From assembly GCA_963920705.1 (NCBI GenBank), contig OY987234.1, positions 5,839,851-5,903,850 on the forward strand: 64,000 nt of DNA. The letters are read 5' to 3'. This DNA is from Odiellus spinosus (taxonomy: Eukaryota; Arthropoda; Arachnida; Opiliones; Phalangiidae). Shown piece after piece: positions 38,540-47,762 of the stretch (within the stretch, counting starts at the first letter, position 1; every line of letters begins with the position of its first letter). A model generated the notes under the pieces. The model was not told the DNA's origin and ran no database searches. It worked only from the letters and a program-made list of their open reading frames with translations. A program made the position numbers and the translations under genes.

Positions 38540-40283
38540 GCATAGAAATTTCACGTGGCTCTAACAAAAACGAATCACAGCCGGGCTAAACAAGCAGATT
38601 GAAACTACACTGCGCGCTGAAAGACGACCTCCGCTCCCTACATTTATTCTGGGATGGGGAAAAAAACACCCCTTTAGCTTTATACCCACTGAATTTAGTA
38701 AGTGGAATAAGCCAGAGAGCCGCGGAAAGCTATCGTCCTGACGCCATCATTTTTCTCGCCTTTCCTACTTTAAATTATAATATCTTTACCAAAATACCTA
38801 AGTAAGGGTGTTATTTTTGTTTATTTCCATTTTAAAATGTGGGAATTGTGCATTTTACAAGTTATTTTTTCCATTTGGCCTTTAATATACCGTAACATCA
38901 CGTTTAATTTTGTTATACAAAGGCTTAGTGGAACAAACTCGATACTACCGCTATCACGCACAGCCAGCGCCCAGCGGCGTTAAGCTAATGTTTTACTATA
39001 TTTGTTTTACCATATTTTTTTTTTTAACTTTAATTATTGTTTAAATAAATTATATAATAAAATATCATTCGTCTTCGAATATTATAATATGTTATTTAAA
39101 TAAAATTATAAATTCAAAATAAATTTAATTATTTAAATTATGACTAAAGTTAGAAGGCGCCACTCAATGCTCGGAGAAGGAAGAGGGCAAGAGGCCCATC
39201 GACAAACTACAACCAGGACTTGTAATGTTATACTGAGCCCCCATAGAGAAAATTTCTCTAAAGTGCCGCGGTTATCTATGAGAGCGCCACCGTGCGTTAT
39301 CGAATGGAGTCATATATGTAGTACAAGATACTCTTCTACTGCTATACCGTATTCCCAATGGAGATAAGCCTCGCTTTCGTATTTAATATTTTTTAATTAA
39401 TTTTAAAATAAATCCGGTTTTTCTTTCCTTTTATTTCTCTAATTTTTCAGTTGCCTTCCGCGGCTTTCTTAATACTTTTTCGTCGAATTAAAACCGTGGT
39501 ATCACCAAATTTCACTTCGCTCGCGAAGACCTTCAAGACTTTTACGGGGGAACGGGCCTTCCGCGTTAAAAAGCCTAGGCGCGCTGGTCTGGCGCTCGTC
39601 GGCCGGCGATCAACGACTACGAAGAGCGGCGACGCTCTCTCCTCTCTCTTAGCCGTCGTTTTTCGTGGAGACGGGCGACGCCGCAACAGCGGCCAGCCTT
39701 AGGCGGAACGGAATAAGCCTAGGCTTACTAACGGTTTTCGTCTTTACGATCTAAAACGGGCGATGATTTCGACCCCTGCCTCGGCGAAGAATACATTTCG
39801 CGAACCTTATTCAACGTTGGTTTAACACGCACATAAATACTGAAGATATTAAGGTCAAACTTACTTTAAATAACATAATATTGTAAATTCAATACTATTT
39901 TACCTTTCAATATCCTGATCTCCAATTCCATGGACGCCGCCATCTTGTACTAAATTTTTAACTCCAATCAATGTCGCTAGAGGGGTTTTACCGCGGCGTT
40001 TTGAGACGAAGTTTTATAAGCTTACATTACTAGTCCTGGGGTAGTTTGTCGATGAGAGGCCCAAGGTTTCTAAAAGCCTTGAAAAGGGATAAGGAAGCGC
40101 GTGTTTTAAAGGGATATGAAAGTGGATTTTTTAATATTTTAAATTTGTAACAATCTTATTTTAAGAAGATATCCGCGCTTTTTGAATAGATAATGAAACT
40201 GATATTTGAATTTGGTGCGCATGCAAACATCGTTCAATATTTTTTGAATGCTTTTTATCACACGAGTTTCTTTAAAGGGACAG
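38540..40283. other. No firm gene
   Basis: A GC-rich block at about 39447-39702 follows a TTTTTCAG and is open on both strands, but its composition gives no clear preference. The frame 38599-38805 has a GTAAGT inside. The frame 39140-39367 has no motif. Confidence 0.4.
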
Positions 40284-40944
40284 ATATTAGATATAAACCA
40301 GTTGGGCAGCCGCCCACCTAGAAGGGAGGGCTATTTGTGACAGATATTACAACTCAGAATGGACAGATATTAAATTACATCTGGCAATGGACAGATATAT
40401 AAGTTTTATTACAACACAGAATGGGCAGATATTAAATTACATCTTTCGATGGACAAATATAATTTTTTATTACAACTTGGAATGGCCAGATATTAAATTT
40501 TCAAATCAGTGCAATTCAGCCAAACCTTTCACAAATAACTCTGCCCTTTGAAATAAATATTTTCTGTTTCATATCGTAGTATGTCACAAGATGATTTAAA
40601 TTTTTATTTCATAGTTCCTTTCACCAAAAAAAATGTTTGTTACAAAAGACAGTACAACAAATTCAGAATGACTAAAATAAAGGGCAGAGTTATTTGTGAA
40701 AGGTTTGGCTGAATTGCACTCATTTGAAAATTTAATATCTGGCCATTCCAAGTTGTAATAAAAAATTATATTTGTCCATCGAAAGATGTAATTTAATATC
40801 TGCCCATTCTGAGTTGTAATAAAACTTATATATCTGTCCATTGCCAGATGTAATTTAATATCTGTCCATTCTGAGTTGTAATATCTGTCACAAATAGCCC
40901 TCCCTTCTAGGTGGGCGGCTGCCCAACTGGTTTATATCTAATAT
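40284..40944. mobile_element. 661-bp near-perfect foldback element
   Basis: The left arm 40284-40549 and right arm 40679-40944 pair almost perfectly (two mismatches noticed over about 265 bp) around a spacer of about 130 bp. The ends are ATATTAGATATAAACC. Each arm contains short internal repeats built on CAGATATTA and ACAACTCAGAATGG. No clear target duplication beyond AG was found. Confidence 0.9.
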
Positions 40945-41000
40945 AGATTAATTGCGAGCTCTGCACATGTATACGAAGGAATCGTTTCATTCGTATAACG

Positions 41001-41298
41001 TAAGCTGCGTCCATACTAGACCTTGGAATCGATTTAAACCGTTTCAAAACGTTTCGCTTGAATCGTGTGAACGGGAAACCGTCTTTTCTCTAATCGTTTA
41101 ATTCGATTTCTCGAAACTGCTCCGGGAACCAGTTCCATACCGATTCGGTTTCAACAACCGATAGATGAAGCTACGATAAATCGATTTATAAAGAAAACGC
41201 GTGCACGCGTGACGTTTAAAACGATTCCTGGCGATTTGAATATCGGTTTGATTTTACCGTTTCAAATCGATTAAGAAATGCTAGTGTGACCGTAGCGG
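41001..41298 (-). mobile_element. TAGC-ended miniature element, copy 3
   Basis: Reverse orientation: TAAGCTGCGTCCATACTAG at the left and CTAGTGTGACCGTAGC at the right, just before the minisatellite that hosts the Polinton. Confidence 0.82.
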
Positions 41299-41340
41299 AT
41301 TTTCGATAAAAAATATTCTTTAGGTTTGAGAATTGAAATT

Positions 41341-41586
41341 ATTCATTTTCATTGGTTCAGGTTTCATTTTCCACGTTTTTTCATTGGTTCAGGTTTCATT
41401 TTCCACGTTTTTTCATTGGTTCAGGTTTCAAATTCCACGTAATTTCATTGGTTCAGGTTTCAAATTCCACGTAATTTCATTGGTTCAGGTTTCAAATTCC
41501 ACGTTTTTTCATTGGTTCAGGTTTCAAATTCCACGTTTTTTCATTGGTTCAGGTTTCAAATTCCACGTTTTTTTCATTGGTTCAGG
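41341..41586. repeat. 32-bp minisatellite, left of the Polinton
   Basis: About eight units containing CATTGGTTCAGGTTTCA and TTCCACG, spaced 32 bp apart. The first two units read TTTCATTTTCC, later ones TTTCAAATTCC. Each unit contains the TTCAGG hexamer used as the Polinton target. Confidence 0.93.
41581..41586. other. Left 6-bp target-site duplication (TTCAGG)
   Basis: TTCAGG immediately precedes the AG terminus of the element. The same six bases follow the right terminus. Removing the element and one copy restores the reading of the surrounding 32-bp minisatellite. Confidence 0.95.
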
Positions 41587-41595
41587 AGAGATGAG

Positions 41596-41636
41596 GCATG
41601 CCAATGGTGGATTCGGAGAATCCACCATTGGCATGC
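41596..41636. repeat. Perfect terminal hairpin in left TIR
   Basis: Two 19-bp perfectly complementary arms (GCATGCCAATGGTGGATTC and its complement) separated by GGA, starting 9 bp inside the element end. The identical structure occurs at the other end. It could fold as a tip hairpin, act as an integrase or protein binding site, or be part of a replication origin; none of these is shown. Confidence 0.9.
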
Positions 41637-41761
41637 AGGTCACCCCTCCCCCCCCCCCTAAAATCGTCGAGGACCAGACCCTTTTCACCCCCTTTCCTCC
41701 CCCCTCTGAATCCGCCAAACCCCTGCACATACCCCCCTCTACCCCCCACTACGGCGAGGGT

Positions 41762-42298
41762 TAAAAGATTGGTTCGCTGATACTTTCGCATCACTGGTAT
41801 GTAGGACCCTCCCACTCCTTGAGATTCTGTAAGGTGAGTTTAAAAGATAGGCTTCAGCTATACCAACCCCTGTAGGTCTGCGGCTAGAAAAAGATAGGCT
41901 TAAAATCGGCTTCAACATAAATAAAAACCACAGTTTCAAATAAAAGATTGGTTCGCTGATACTTTCGCATCACTGGTATGTAGGGCCCTCCCACTCCTTG
42001 AGATTCTGTAAGGTGAGTTTAAAAGATAGGCTTCAGCTATACCAACCCCTGTAGGTCTGCGGCTAGAAAAAGATAGGCTTAAAATCGGCTTCAACATAAA
42101 TAAAAACCACAGTTTCAAATAAAAGATTGGTTCGCTGATACTTTCGCATCACTGGTATGTAGGGCCCTCCCACTCCTTGAGATTCTGTAAGGTGAGTTTA
42201 AAAGATAGGCTTCAGCTATACCAACCCCTGTAGGTCTGCGGCTAGAAAAAGGTAGGCTTAAAATCGGCTTCAACATAAATAAAAACCACCGTTTCAAA
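41762..42298. repeat. Three 179-bp tandem repeats in left TIR
   Basis: Units start at 41762, 41941 and 42120, each beginning TAAAAGATTGG, with almost no differences between copies. Each contains an antisense open frame of about 60 codons. This frame is a by-product of the repeat and not a convincing gene. Sub-terminal tandem repeats in a Polinton could be regulatory or replicative sites. Confidence 0.93.
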
Positions 42299-42977
42299 GA
42301 CAAAGTCTCACAAAAATCATTTTTATTGTTGCAAATTATACATTTTTATTTAATATTGCAACTCAAGGCTTCTTTTAGATTGCGTCGTTGCGAGAATACC
42401 AACAAATTATCGACTCTTAAAGAGCACCTACGTCCCACAAAAACATTTTTATTGACAAATATCTTACACGCTATACATTTTAGTTCCATTATAGCAATTT
42501 ATATCCATTTTAGTTCGCAATTTATACTCATTATTTTTTACACAATCCAACTTTTCCCGACCGTAGCCGATATCTGAAATCTTGTCTTCATCTAAACGAG
42601 AAATGATCAACACGTATTTGAAATCGCAAGTTTCTTAACCAAATTAAATATCAAATAGCAACTAACATACACTAAGCAAATACAAGGTTAATAGAATAAA
42701 CATCTACCCATTAGCTCAAAATCTTAAAAAAATACCGTTAACTTAAAATATTAGCTCACTTTTTTTTCCAAGTATAACATCGATGCGACTCGTTCAGTTG
42801 GGGTACGGTCGAGTGTATGGCCCGTACGTAAAATCCTGGCGCTGTATTCCAACGATTTACAATGGCATGAGGGAGTTCCGAGTTTTATTCCGCAGTGATT
42901 GATTTGTTTACCGCGAATTCGAAAAAAATTTCCATCCTTGGCCGGATAGCCACGGCATCAGCCGCACCCCGAATCTT
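42299..42977. other. AT-rich inner part of left TIR, no gene seen
   Basis: Short frames are present (for example 42326-42577 +) but they are rich in Ile/Leu/Phe/His and have no recognisable motif. The mirrored stretch is 51089-51767. Confidence 0.6.
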
Positions 42978-43301
42978 TTGTTATCTCCCCTTCTTTTTCG
43001 GCATGGGGTCCAGCTACGTTTCAACGAAATAGCGGTTACTCGTAGGGTTCACCGCCCAGGGTCCCGTCCTTTTCTTAAATCCTTTTTCCTTATTGCTTGG
43101 AACTTTTCAATGTTATTTCACCTTTTCCGTATAGCAGGCCGTCAGTACTGTTCCTCAACACCGTTTTCTATGTCCTCTCTACCTTTTTTCCCTCGCCGGT
43201 GGTCTAAAATATCGTCTGTAAACAGGTTGGGTAAGCGTATAGAAATAGCTACACCTCGGAGTTTAACCTTAAAATACACTTTGCACTTGTACAAAAACTA
43301 G
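42978..43301 (+). other. Doubtful 107-codon frame in left TIR
   Basis: An ATG-initiated frame, rich in Arg, Ser, Phe and Leu, with no motif. The composition is typical of the reverse side of a Lys/Glu-rich gene, and the opposite strand does carry a 129-codon frame interrupted only by TGA codons. The mirror copy at 50765-51088 differs by one Ile/Met change. That same change is silent (Ala/Ala) in the opposite frame, which slightly favours the opposite strand. Confidence 0.2.
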
Positions 43302-43348
43302 TACGCTTCCTTCTGCTAAAAAAAAGTTCAAATATACGTGAAAGGCGA

Positions 43349-43540
43349 TTATACGCGGCTATGGTTTAACGATTGAACGGTGTTTGGTTTCAAGTCGATC
43401 TTTATGTCATAGTGCTGAACCCAAAAATTCATAAATTCAAGAACACCGATAACTATCAAAAGGGTTAATAGGAGGATAAGATTTTGTGGTTTTTTATCCA
43501 AAATTCTCGAGAGAGCTGTAGATTCGGGCGGTATGTCCAT
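43349..43540 (-). CDS. Single-pass membrane microprotein, left-TIR copy
   Basis: 63 codons pointing outward from the core. The hydrophilic N-terminus (residues 1-19, several Lys/Arg) is followed by one clear membrane segment (about residues 21-41, Leu/Ile/Val-rich ending FMNFWV) and a polar C-terminal tail of about 22 residues. The start lies in a strong eukaryotic context (CCAAGATGG). There is no cleavable-signal look, so it is more likely an anchored protein. A second copy in the other arm differs by one residue (Glu here, Lys there, at position 6). Small membrane proteins are common in DNA viruses of this size, but no homologue is recognised and the function is unknown. Confidence 0.55.
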   Translation of the reverse strand: MDIPPESTALSRILDKKPQNLILLLTLLIVIGVLEFMNFWVQHYDIKIDLKPNTVQSLNHSRV

Positions 43541-43670
43541 CTTGGTGGTTTAGAGTCAAGTGTCGCTTCTTTTGCAAGGCAATCGCGAGGTCACTACGCG
43601 AACCGCGCGCGCGAAGGGGGTGGACTATCACCGCGAACCGCGGCGCGTTAATTATAATCGCGAGACGTTC

Positions 43671-44200
43671 ATACACGTGAAACACGTTCAGGCCTGCCTG
43701 ATATATTTATACGTGGCGCGAAATATTAGAAAACCCCGTATTTAGAAATAATCACAAGATCCAAAATCACATATAAAAACTTACATCAACATTTTTTGTT
43801 AAATGAGACATGTTTTTAACCGTAACGTCTACTGACATATATAATCGAATACAAAATGGCTCTTTCGTGTTAAATCTGCGTAATCTGAACGACTAGTTCC
43901 AGTTCAATGTTTCAGATAAGGTCAAGGTTATTTCAATGTATCACTGAAAACCCCATTGTACGATATTTGGTCGGTGTTGGTATTTGGGAAACGTGGGTTT
44001 TACGTTTATGCGGGTAATATTTACCCAAACAAATGCACTTTTGAAATAATTTCGCTGACATGAAAGTTTAAAAACAATAAACGCAATTTCGTGTTCAATA
44101 ATATATTAGTGAGAGCATGGTGATGGGTGAGCGAGTGTATAAATACGCCGCACTTTTAGCGTCGGATCCATTTTAGGACGAGCATTCAACCAAGATCGTC
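43671..44200. other. Left core leader, non-coding
   Basis: No gene is seen between the left TIR and the ATPase start. It is AT-rich, contains CACGTG near 43676, and ends in the TATA-type promoter candidate. Confidence 0.6.
44138..44144 (+). promoter_or_regulatory. TATA-box candidate upstream of the packaging ATPase
   Basis: TATAAAT lies 57 bp before the ATPase ATG, in a GC-richer context than its surroundings, at a spacing that allows a short leader. It is the best core promoter candidate for the + strand gene block. TATA-like strings also occur inside genes, at 46741 (TATAAAAG, 164 bp before the penton-like start) and at 48064 (TATAAAG, 89 bp before the major capsid start). Confidence 0.5.
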
Positions 44201-44818
44201 ATGATCCCATTTTATCACCCGTTCAACGCCATCATGGTGGGACCCTCCCAATCAGGAAAGACTCAGCTAGTTTTAAAATTACTCGATCACAAGGCCGTAA
44301 TGTTCTCGCCATCATTTAACGAGATTCACTGGTATTACGGTGAGTGGCAACCCTTTTTCAACACTTTGAAAGAAACAGTGACTTTCAAGCCAGGCTTACC
44401 CGACCTGACCGAATACAACGGTAGCAAGCCGTGTCTTTTAATCATCGATGACCTAATGTCCGAGAATAAGGGACAAATCGGAGCGCTATTTACGAAAGGA
44501 ACCCATCACAGGAACCTAAGCGTGATTTTCATTAGTCAAAACTTATTCCACCAATCAAAGGATTCACGCGATATATCTCTGAATGCTCACTATCTCATCT
44601 TAATGAAATCGCCCCGTGACAAACAACAACTCGCCACAATAGCTCGTCAGATGTTCCCGGATAAATGGCGTTTTGTAGTCGACGCGTATCGGGACGCTAC
44701 GGGTCCGGCCTTCGGATACCTTTTACTGGACATGAAACAACAGTGTCCTGAAAACCAACGGGTTAGAACATTGATTTTTCCGGGGGACTCGTGCGTCGTG
44801 TACGTCCCGAAGGTATAA
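44201..44818 (+). CDS. Polinton-type genome-packaging ATPase (A32/FtsK-HerA-like)
   Basis: A 205-residue P-loop ATPase. Walker A is GPSQSGKT at residues 14-21. Walker B is LLIIDD at 79-84, followed by a conserved LMSE. The strand SVIFISQN at 107-114 has the family's sensor-type Gln/Asn end. THHRN at 101-105 is a likely arginine-finger region. In Polintons, adintoviruses and nucleocytoplasmic large DNA viruses this enzyme pumps DNA into the preformed capsid. The length of about 200 residues matches the compact Polinton version. The start is the first ATG after the TATA candidate, and the P-loop follows after a typical short lead. It is the first gene of the block, 38 nt before the pX-like gene. 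Ends at TAA; no damage is seen. Confidence 0.93.
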   Translation: MIPFYHPFNAIMVGPSQSGKTQLVLKLLDHKAVMFSPSFNEIHWYYGEWQPFFNTLKETVTFKPGLPDLTEYNGSKPCLLIIDDLMSENKGQIGALFTKGTHHRNLSVIFISQNLFHQSKDSRDISLNAHYLILMKSPRDKQQLATIARQMFPDKWRFVVDAYRDATGPAFGYLLLDMKQQCPENQRVRTLIFPGDSCVVYVPKV

Positions 44819-44856
44819 AACGGGGATAGGGTGGTGAATACCGTCAAAGGTGAAGA

Positions 44857-45192
44857 ATGCCTTACGCGGTAAAGTCGCAAAGAGATTTGCTCTCTGTTCT
44901 GGCCAATTCGAGACGCGCGCAACGTAGGACTTTATTGAAAAACGCCAAGAAATCGTTAATCGACGCTATAGCCGAGTGTGTTCATAACACCTTGTACGGC
45001 AACGTAACATTAAATCAGGCCCAAGTAAAGAAATTGGCTAGACATTCTACAAAATTAAGAAAGATTGCCAACAAGAAATTAGCTTGGAAAGTTAAACGCG
45101 ACATCCTAGTTCAAGAAGGAGGAGGTTTTTTCTCTCTCCTCTTTCCCATCGTTTCATCTCTGATTGGCGCCATAGCCGGAAACCAGTCTTAA
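44857..45192 (+). CDS. pX-like core/capsid-associated protein of Polintons
   Basis: 111 residues, very basic over residues 8-82 (many Arg/Lys in helical stretches). A triple glycine (88-90) then leads into a hydrophobic tail FFSLLFPIVSSLIGAIAG (91-108). A basic body, then a Gly-Gly turn and hydrophobic C-terminus, is the layout of the adenovirus core protein X precursor, and similar small proteins sit in the same place in many invertebrate Polintons. The likely role is DNA condensation or membrane interaction within the virion. The hydrophobic tail could also be a membrane anchor. It ends 2 nt before the next ATG. The assignment rests on layout rather than strong sequence identity. Confidence 0.8.
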   Translation: MPYAVKSQRDLLSVLANSRRAQRRTLLKNAKKSLIDAIAECVHNTLYGNVTLNQAQVKKLARHSTKLRKIANKKLAWKVKRDILVQEGGGFFSLLFPIVSSLIGAIAGNQS

Positions 45193-45194
45193 TC

Positions 45195-45851
45195 ATGCAG
45201 TACGCTCAGAAAATGTTACTCGTCCCAAACTCGGCTCTCAAAGGCGACCCCTTTCCGCACCAACAAAAACAAGTCGTAACGGCGTTAGACGGTGAAATGC
45301 ACTCTATTTTGGATAGAAAGGATTTGGATGATAGTTCGAAATGGCGTTTGTACGAACAGGCGCTACAAAGGCATACTAACTTGCATAATATCGCTAAACA
45401 ACCGAAACAAATATTGATAGAGGACGTCCCTAGTAAGGGTTTGAATTTAGCTTGGCTGGACGACGTTCCTCTTAGATATATATCCAGTGTTCAGAAGCTC
45501 GTTGACCAGATCGACGATATTCCCCACAAGATTAGGTGGTCAGAAACGGATGAAATAATTGTGAATAACTCTGTAATACCGGGTTCTAACATTAGGGACA
45601 TTGCCCTGGAATTTGTAAGACCGACGTATGGTACGAAACCGCGTGGTTATTACGCTTTCACCAACTTACTAGGTAAGTTCATGCCTCTAACAGCGTCACC
45701 GCTCCCTAAAACCCCCTTATCCAGCGTGAAAAAAATTACATCATCCCCCCTATCAAGCGTGAAAAAGAGGACTCCGTCCCCCACATCCGGCGTGAAAAAG
45801 CTAACACCATCCCCCAAATGGATGCCGTACAGGACAACTCCGAGATACTAA
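45195..45851 (+). CDS. Conserved Polinton protein of unknown function with SVKK-repeat tail
   Basis: 218 residues. Residues 28-60 form a charged helical region around LDGEMHSILDRKDLDD, followed by an LYEQALQRH motif. This pattern recurs in a protein of invertebrate Polintons whose role is not known. The middle (about 95-165) contains IPGSNIRDIALEF and a KPRGYYAFTNLL segment. The tail holds three repeats of about 11 residues (174-183, 185-195, 196-206), each with S/G-V-K-K and mostly T-P-S-P, resembling the SPKK-type DNA-minor-groove motifs. The last 34 bases overlap the integrase start in another frame. A DNA-binding virion or replication role is possible but unproven. Confidence 0.85.
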   Translation: MQYAQKMLLVPNSALKGDPFPHQQKQVVTALDGEMHSILDRKDLDDSSKWRLYEQALQRHTNLHNIAKQPKQILIEDVPSKGLNLAWLDDVPLRYISSVQKLVDQIDDIPHKIRWSETDEIIVNNSVIPGSNIRDIALEFVRPTYGTKPRGYYAFTNLLGKFMPLTASPLPKTPLSSVKKITSSPLSSVKKRTPSPTSGVKKLTPSPKWMPYRTTPRY

Positions 45852-46936
45852 AAGATATTTACTTTAGACCAGACCACGAAGGTAGTTTCGGAGGTGTGGA
45901 AAAACTGTATTCAGCCTCAAAATCGCATGGAGTTACGAGACAAGAAGTTAGAGATTGGCTTAAGGGAGAAGAGGCGTACACCCTACACAAGAGGGTTTTT
46001 AAAAAGTTTAAGCGAAACAAGGTGTTGGTACACAATATAGCTGACCAATACCAAGCCGACCTTAATGATATGCGGTCATTGTCCAAACTTAATGACGGTT
46101 ACAACTACATTTTGACAGTAATCGATTGTTTTAGTCGTAAAGCCTGGGGTGTACCCCTGAAAACTAAATCCGGTACGTCGATAGTCGAGGCGTTTAAGAA
46201 GGTATTTAGCGACAAAGTTCCATCGAAGTTACAAACTGACAAGGGGACTGAATTTAAGAACAAACATTTTCAAGCCTATTTAAAAGAAAAGGGTGTAAAA
46301 TTTTTCACTAGCGAAAACGATGATATTAAAGCGTGTATGGTCGAACGATTAAACCAAACCCTGAAGGCCCGGATGTACAGATATTTTACTAAAAACAACA
46401 CCAAGAGATACATTGAGGTTTTAGATGATCTGGTTAAGGCTTACAACAGTTCGAGACATTCGACCATAAAAATGGCCCCCGATGAGGTTTCGGAAAAGAA
46501 CGTCCTTAAAGTTCTAAATAATATCTATGGGAAATACTTCAACGAGAAAAAACTTTGGAAAGAAGGTCAGAAAGATAAACCAAAGGGGCTGAGAGTGGGG
46601 GATTACGTTCGTGTTAGCCGTAACAAGATGATTTTTGAAAAAGGGTATGACGAAAATTGGACCTTGGAGATTTTTAAAATTACCGGTTTAGTAGAAAGAT
46701 ATCCACCCGTATACAGGCTGGAAGATTTAGCGGGAGAGCCTATAAAAGGAGTGTTCTATACTCAAGAGCTTCAGTCAGTCGACAGACCCGCGACTTACAA
46801 GATAGAGAAAGTTTTACGTAAGCGCACCAGCAAAGGACAGAAAGAGTTGTTTGTAAAGTGGCTAGGTTACCCCGAATCAATGTCCAGCTGGATTCACGCT
46901 CAAGATGCAGTCTCCCTTTTACCTAACGCTTCCTAG
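45818..46936 (+). CDS. rve-family integrase with C-terminal chromodomain
   Basis: 372 residues, retrovirus-like integrase that would insert the element and make the 6-bp duplication. The N-terminal part (about 22-66) is a helical region starting GSFGGVEKLY and ending EAYTLHK. It has no clear HHCC zinc finger. The catalytic core carries D81 (QADLNDM), D141 (TDKGTEF) and E176 (VERLNQT), an exact D,D-35-E spacing. A small barrel-like region with GDYVRVSR is at about 261-268. A chromodomain lies at about 327-360 (YKIEKVLRKR...FVKWLGY...SSW), suggesting chromatin-guided targeting. It belongs with the proteins often labelled transposon-derived F54H12.3-like. The start overlaps the upstream gene by 34 nt; no later Met keeps D81, so this start is favoured. 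All key residues are intact. Confidence 0.97.
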   Translation: MDAVQDNSEILKDIYFRPDHEGSFGGVEKLYSASKSHGVTRQEVRDWLKGEEAYTLHKRVFKKFKRNKVLVHNIADQYQADLNDMRSLSKLNDGYNYILTVIDCFSRKAWGVPLKTKSGTSIVEAFKKVFSDKVPSKLQTDKGTEFKNKHFQAYLKEKGVKFFTSENDDIKACMVERLNQTLKARMYRYFTKNNTKRYIEVLDDLVKAYNSSRHSTIKMAPDEVSEKNVLKVLNNIYGKYFNEKKLWKEGQKDKPKGLRVGDYVRVSRNKMIFEKGYDENWTLEIFKITGLVERYPPVYRLEDLAGEPIKGVFYTQELQSVDRPATYKIEKVLRKRTSKGQKELFVKWLGYPESMSSWIHAQDAVSLLPNAS

Positions 46937-47762
46937 TAATGCTAGTATGAAAATTTACGCTGATAACACTACTGCCCGTTACTCTACCAAACTATCAAAA
47001 GCAATACAATTGGAGGGGAATGATTGGGAGGTGGCCTTAGTTGAGATTATATACCCCTTATCCTTTCACAATATTAAGGAAGGCGAAGGTCACGTCCAGC
47101 TAATGGTAAACGAGCCCCTACGACTAGCAGGACCCCCGGATAAAGTTCGATCTACGGGCGGCGCGGTTGATCATCTAGAGGCATCACCTCTGGTAGGCCA
47201 CACTTTTATTATCCCGGGAGGTTATTACGCGAGTTTTCCCATATTAATAAAACAATTATACACTGGTCTTGAAACGTGGAAATACGGTAGTCGGATTACT
47301 TTCCTCGGTGATCCTATTTCTAATCACACGAGCATAATTGTCGGACATTTTTCAAAACTAGTCTTTTCCCCAGTTCTTACCAGGTTATTAGGGTTCAAGG
47401 ATGAGTTTAAGATCTTTAGTTGCCCATCTGACAAGTCCGAGTTGAGTTTTAGAAGCGATGTTCCTGCTAGATTAAATTACTTTATTCCCGATCAACTGTT
47501 CGTCTACTCTGATATCGTAAGCAATGAGCTAGTAGGTGACACGGTAGCCCCCCTGCTCCGTATCGTTAGTGTCGAGGATAGACCCCATGGTTCGGTAATA
47601 ACGAAAACATTCGATTCGCCTCACTACGTTAAAGTTGCTAAACGCTATTTTGATACGCTGGAAATGGATATAAGGACAGGCTTAGGACAAGTTGCGCCAT
47701 TCGAGTTCGGACAGAGCACGTGTAAACTTCACTTTAGACCATGCCCAAACCACACGTCTTAG
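46905..47762 (+). CDS. Penton-like minor capsid protein (single jelly-roll candidate)
   Basis: 285 residues. The opening FYLTLPSNASM (5-15), then YADNTTARYSTKL (18-30) and WEVALVEIIYP (41-51), is the characteristic start of a protein found in invertebrate Polintons between the integrase and the major capsid gene, generally equated with the penton or vertex protein. The remainder is rich in beta-type segments with no membrane span. The conserved N-terminus begins directly after the ATG, which fixes the start even though it overlaps the integrase end by 32 nt. It ends in TAG and overlaps the following gene by 22 nt. The family is recognised with fair confidence; the penton fold itself is inferred. 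Confidence 0.82.
   Translation: MQSPFYLTLPSNASMKIYADNTTARYSTKLSKAIQLEGNDWEVALVEIIYPLSFHNIKEGEGHVQLMVNEPLRLAGPPDKVRSTGGAVDHLEASPLVGHTFIIPGGYYASFPILIKQLYTGLETWKYGSRITFLGDPISNHTSIIVGHFSKLVFSPVLTRLLGFKDEFKIFSCPSDKSELSFRSDVPARLNYFIPDQLFVYSDIVSNELVGDTVAPLLRIVSVEDRPHGSVITKTFDSPHYVKVAKRYFDTLEMDIRTGLGQVAPFEFGQSTCKLHFRPCPNHTS

Larger units (their letters stand above)
41587..43670 (+). repeat. Left terminal inverted repeat of the Polinton (about 2.08 kb)
   Basis: Reverse complement of 50395-52478 with only a handful of differences: an 11- versus 10-base C run near 41648, a 7-bp gap near 43638, a few point changes, and fading similarity in the last 20 or so bases toward the core. From outside in it holds a terminal hairpin, a GC-rich C/G tract, three 179-bp tandem repeats, an AT-rich stretch, a disputed 107-codon frame and a 63-codon membrane-protein gene. 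The length is unusual, since many Polinton TIRs are a few hundred bp to about 1 kb. Confidence 0.95.

Noticed and set aside
41333..41764. 143-codon frame over the minisatellite
   Set aside because: Low-complexity translation of the 32-bp repeat that crosses the Polinton border.
41739..42303. Repeated 60-66 codon frames in the TIR repeats
   Set aside because: They exist only because a 179-bp unit is open in one frame. There is no motif, and the products are identical by duplication.
44647..44922. Minus-strand 91-codon frame in the ATPase region
   Set aside because: Antisense shadow of the ATPase and pX-like genes.
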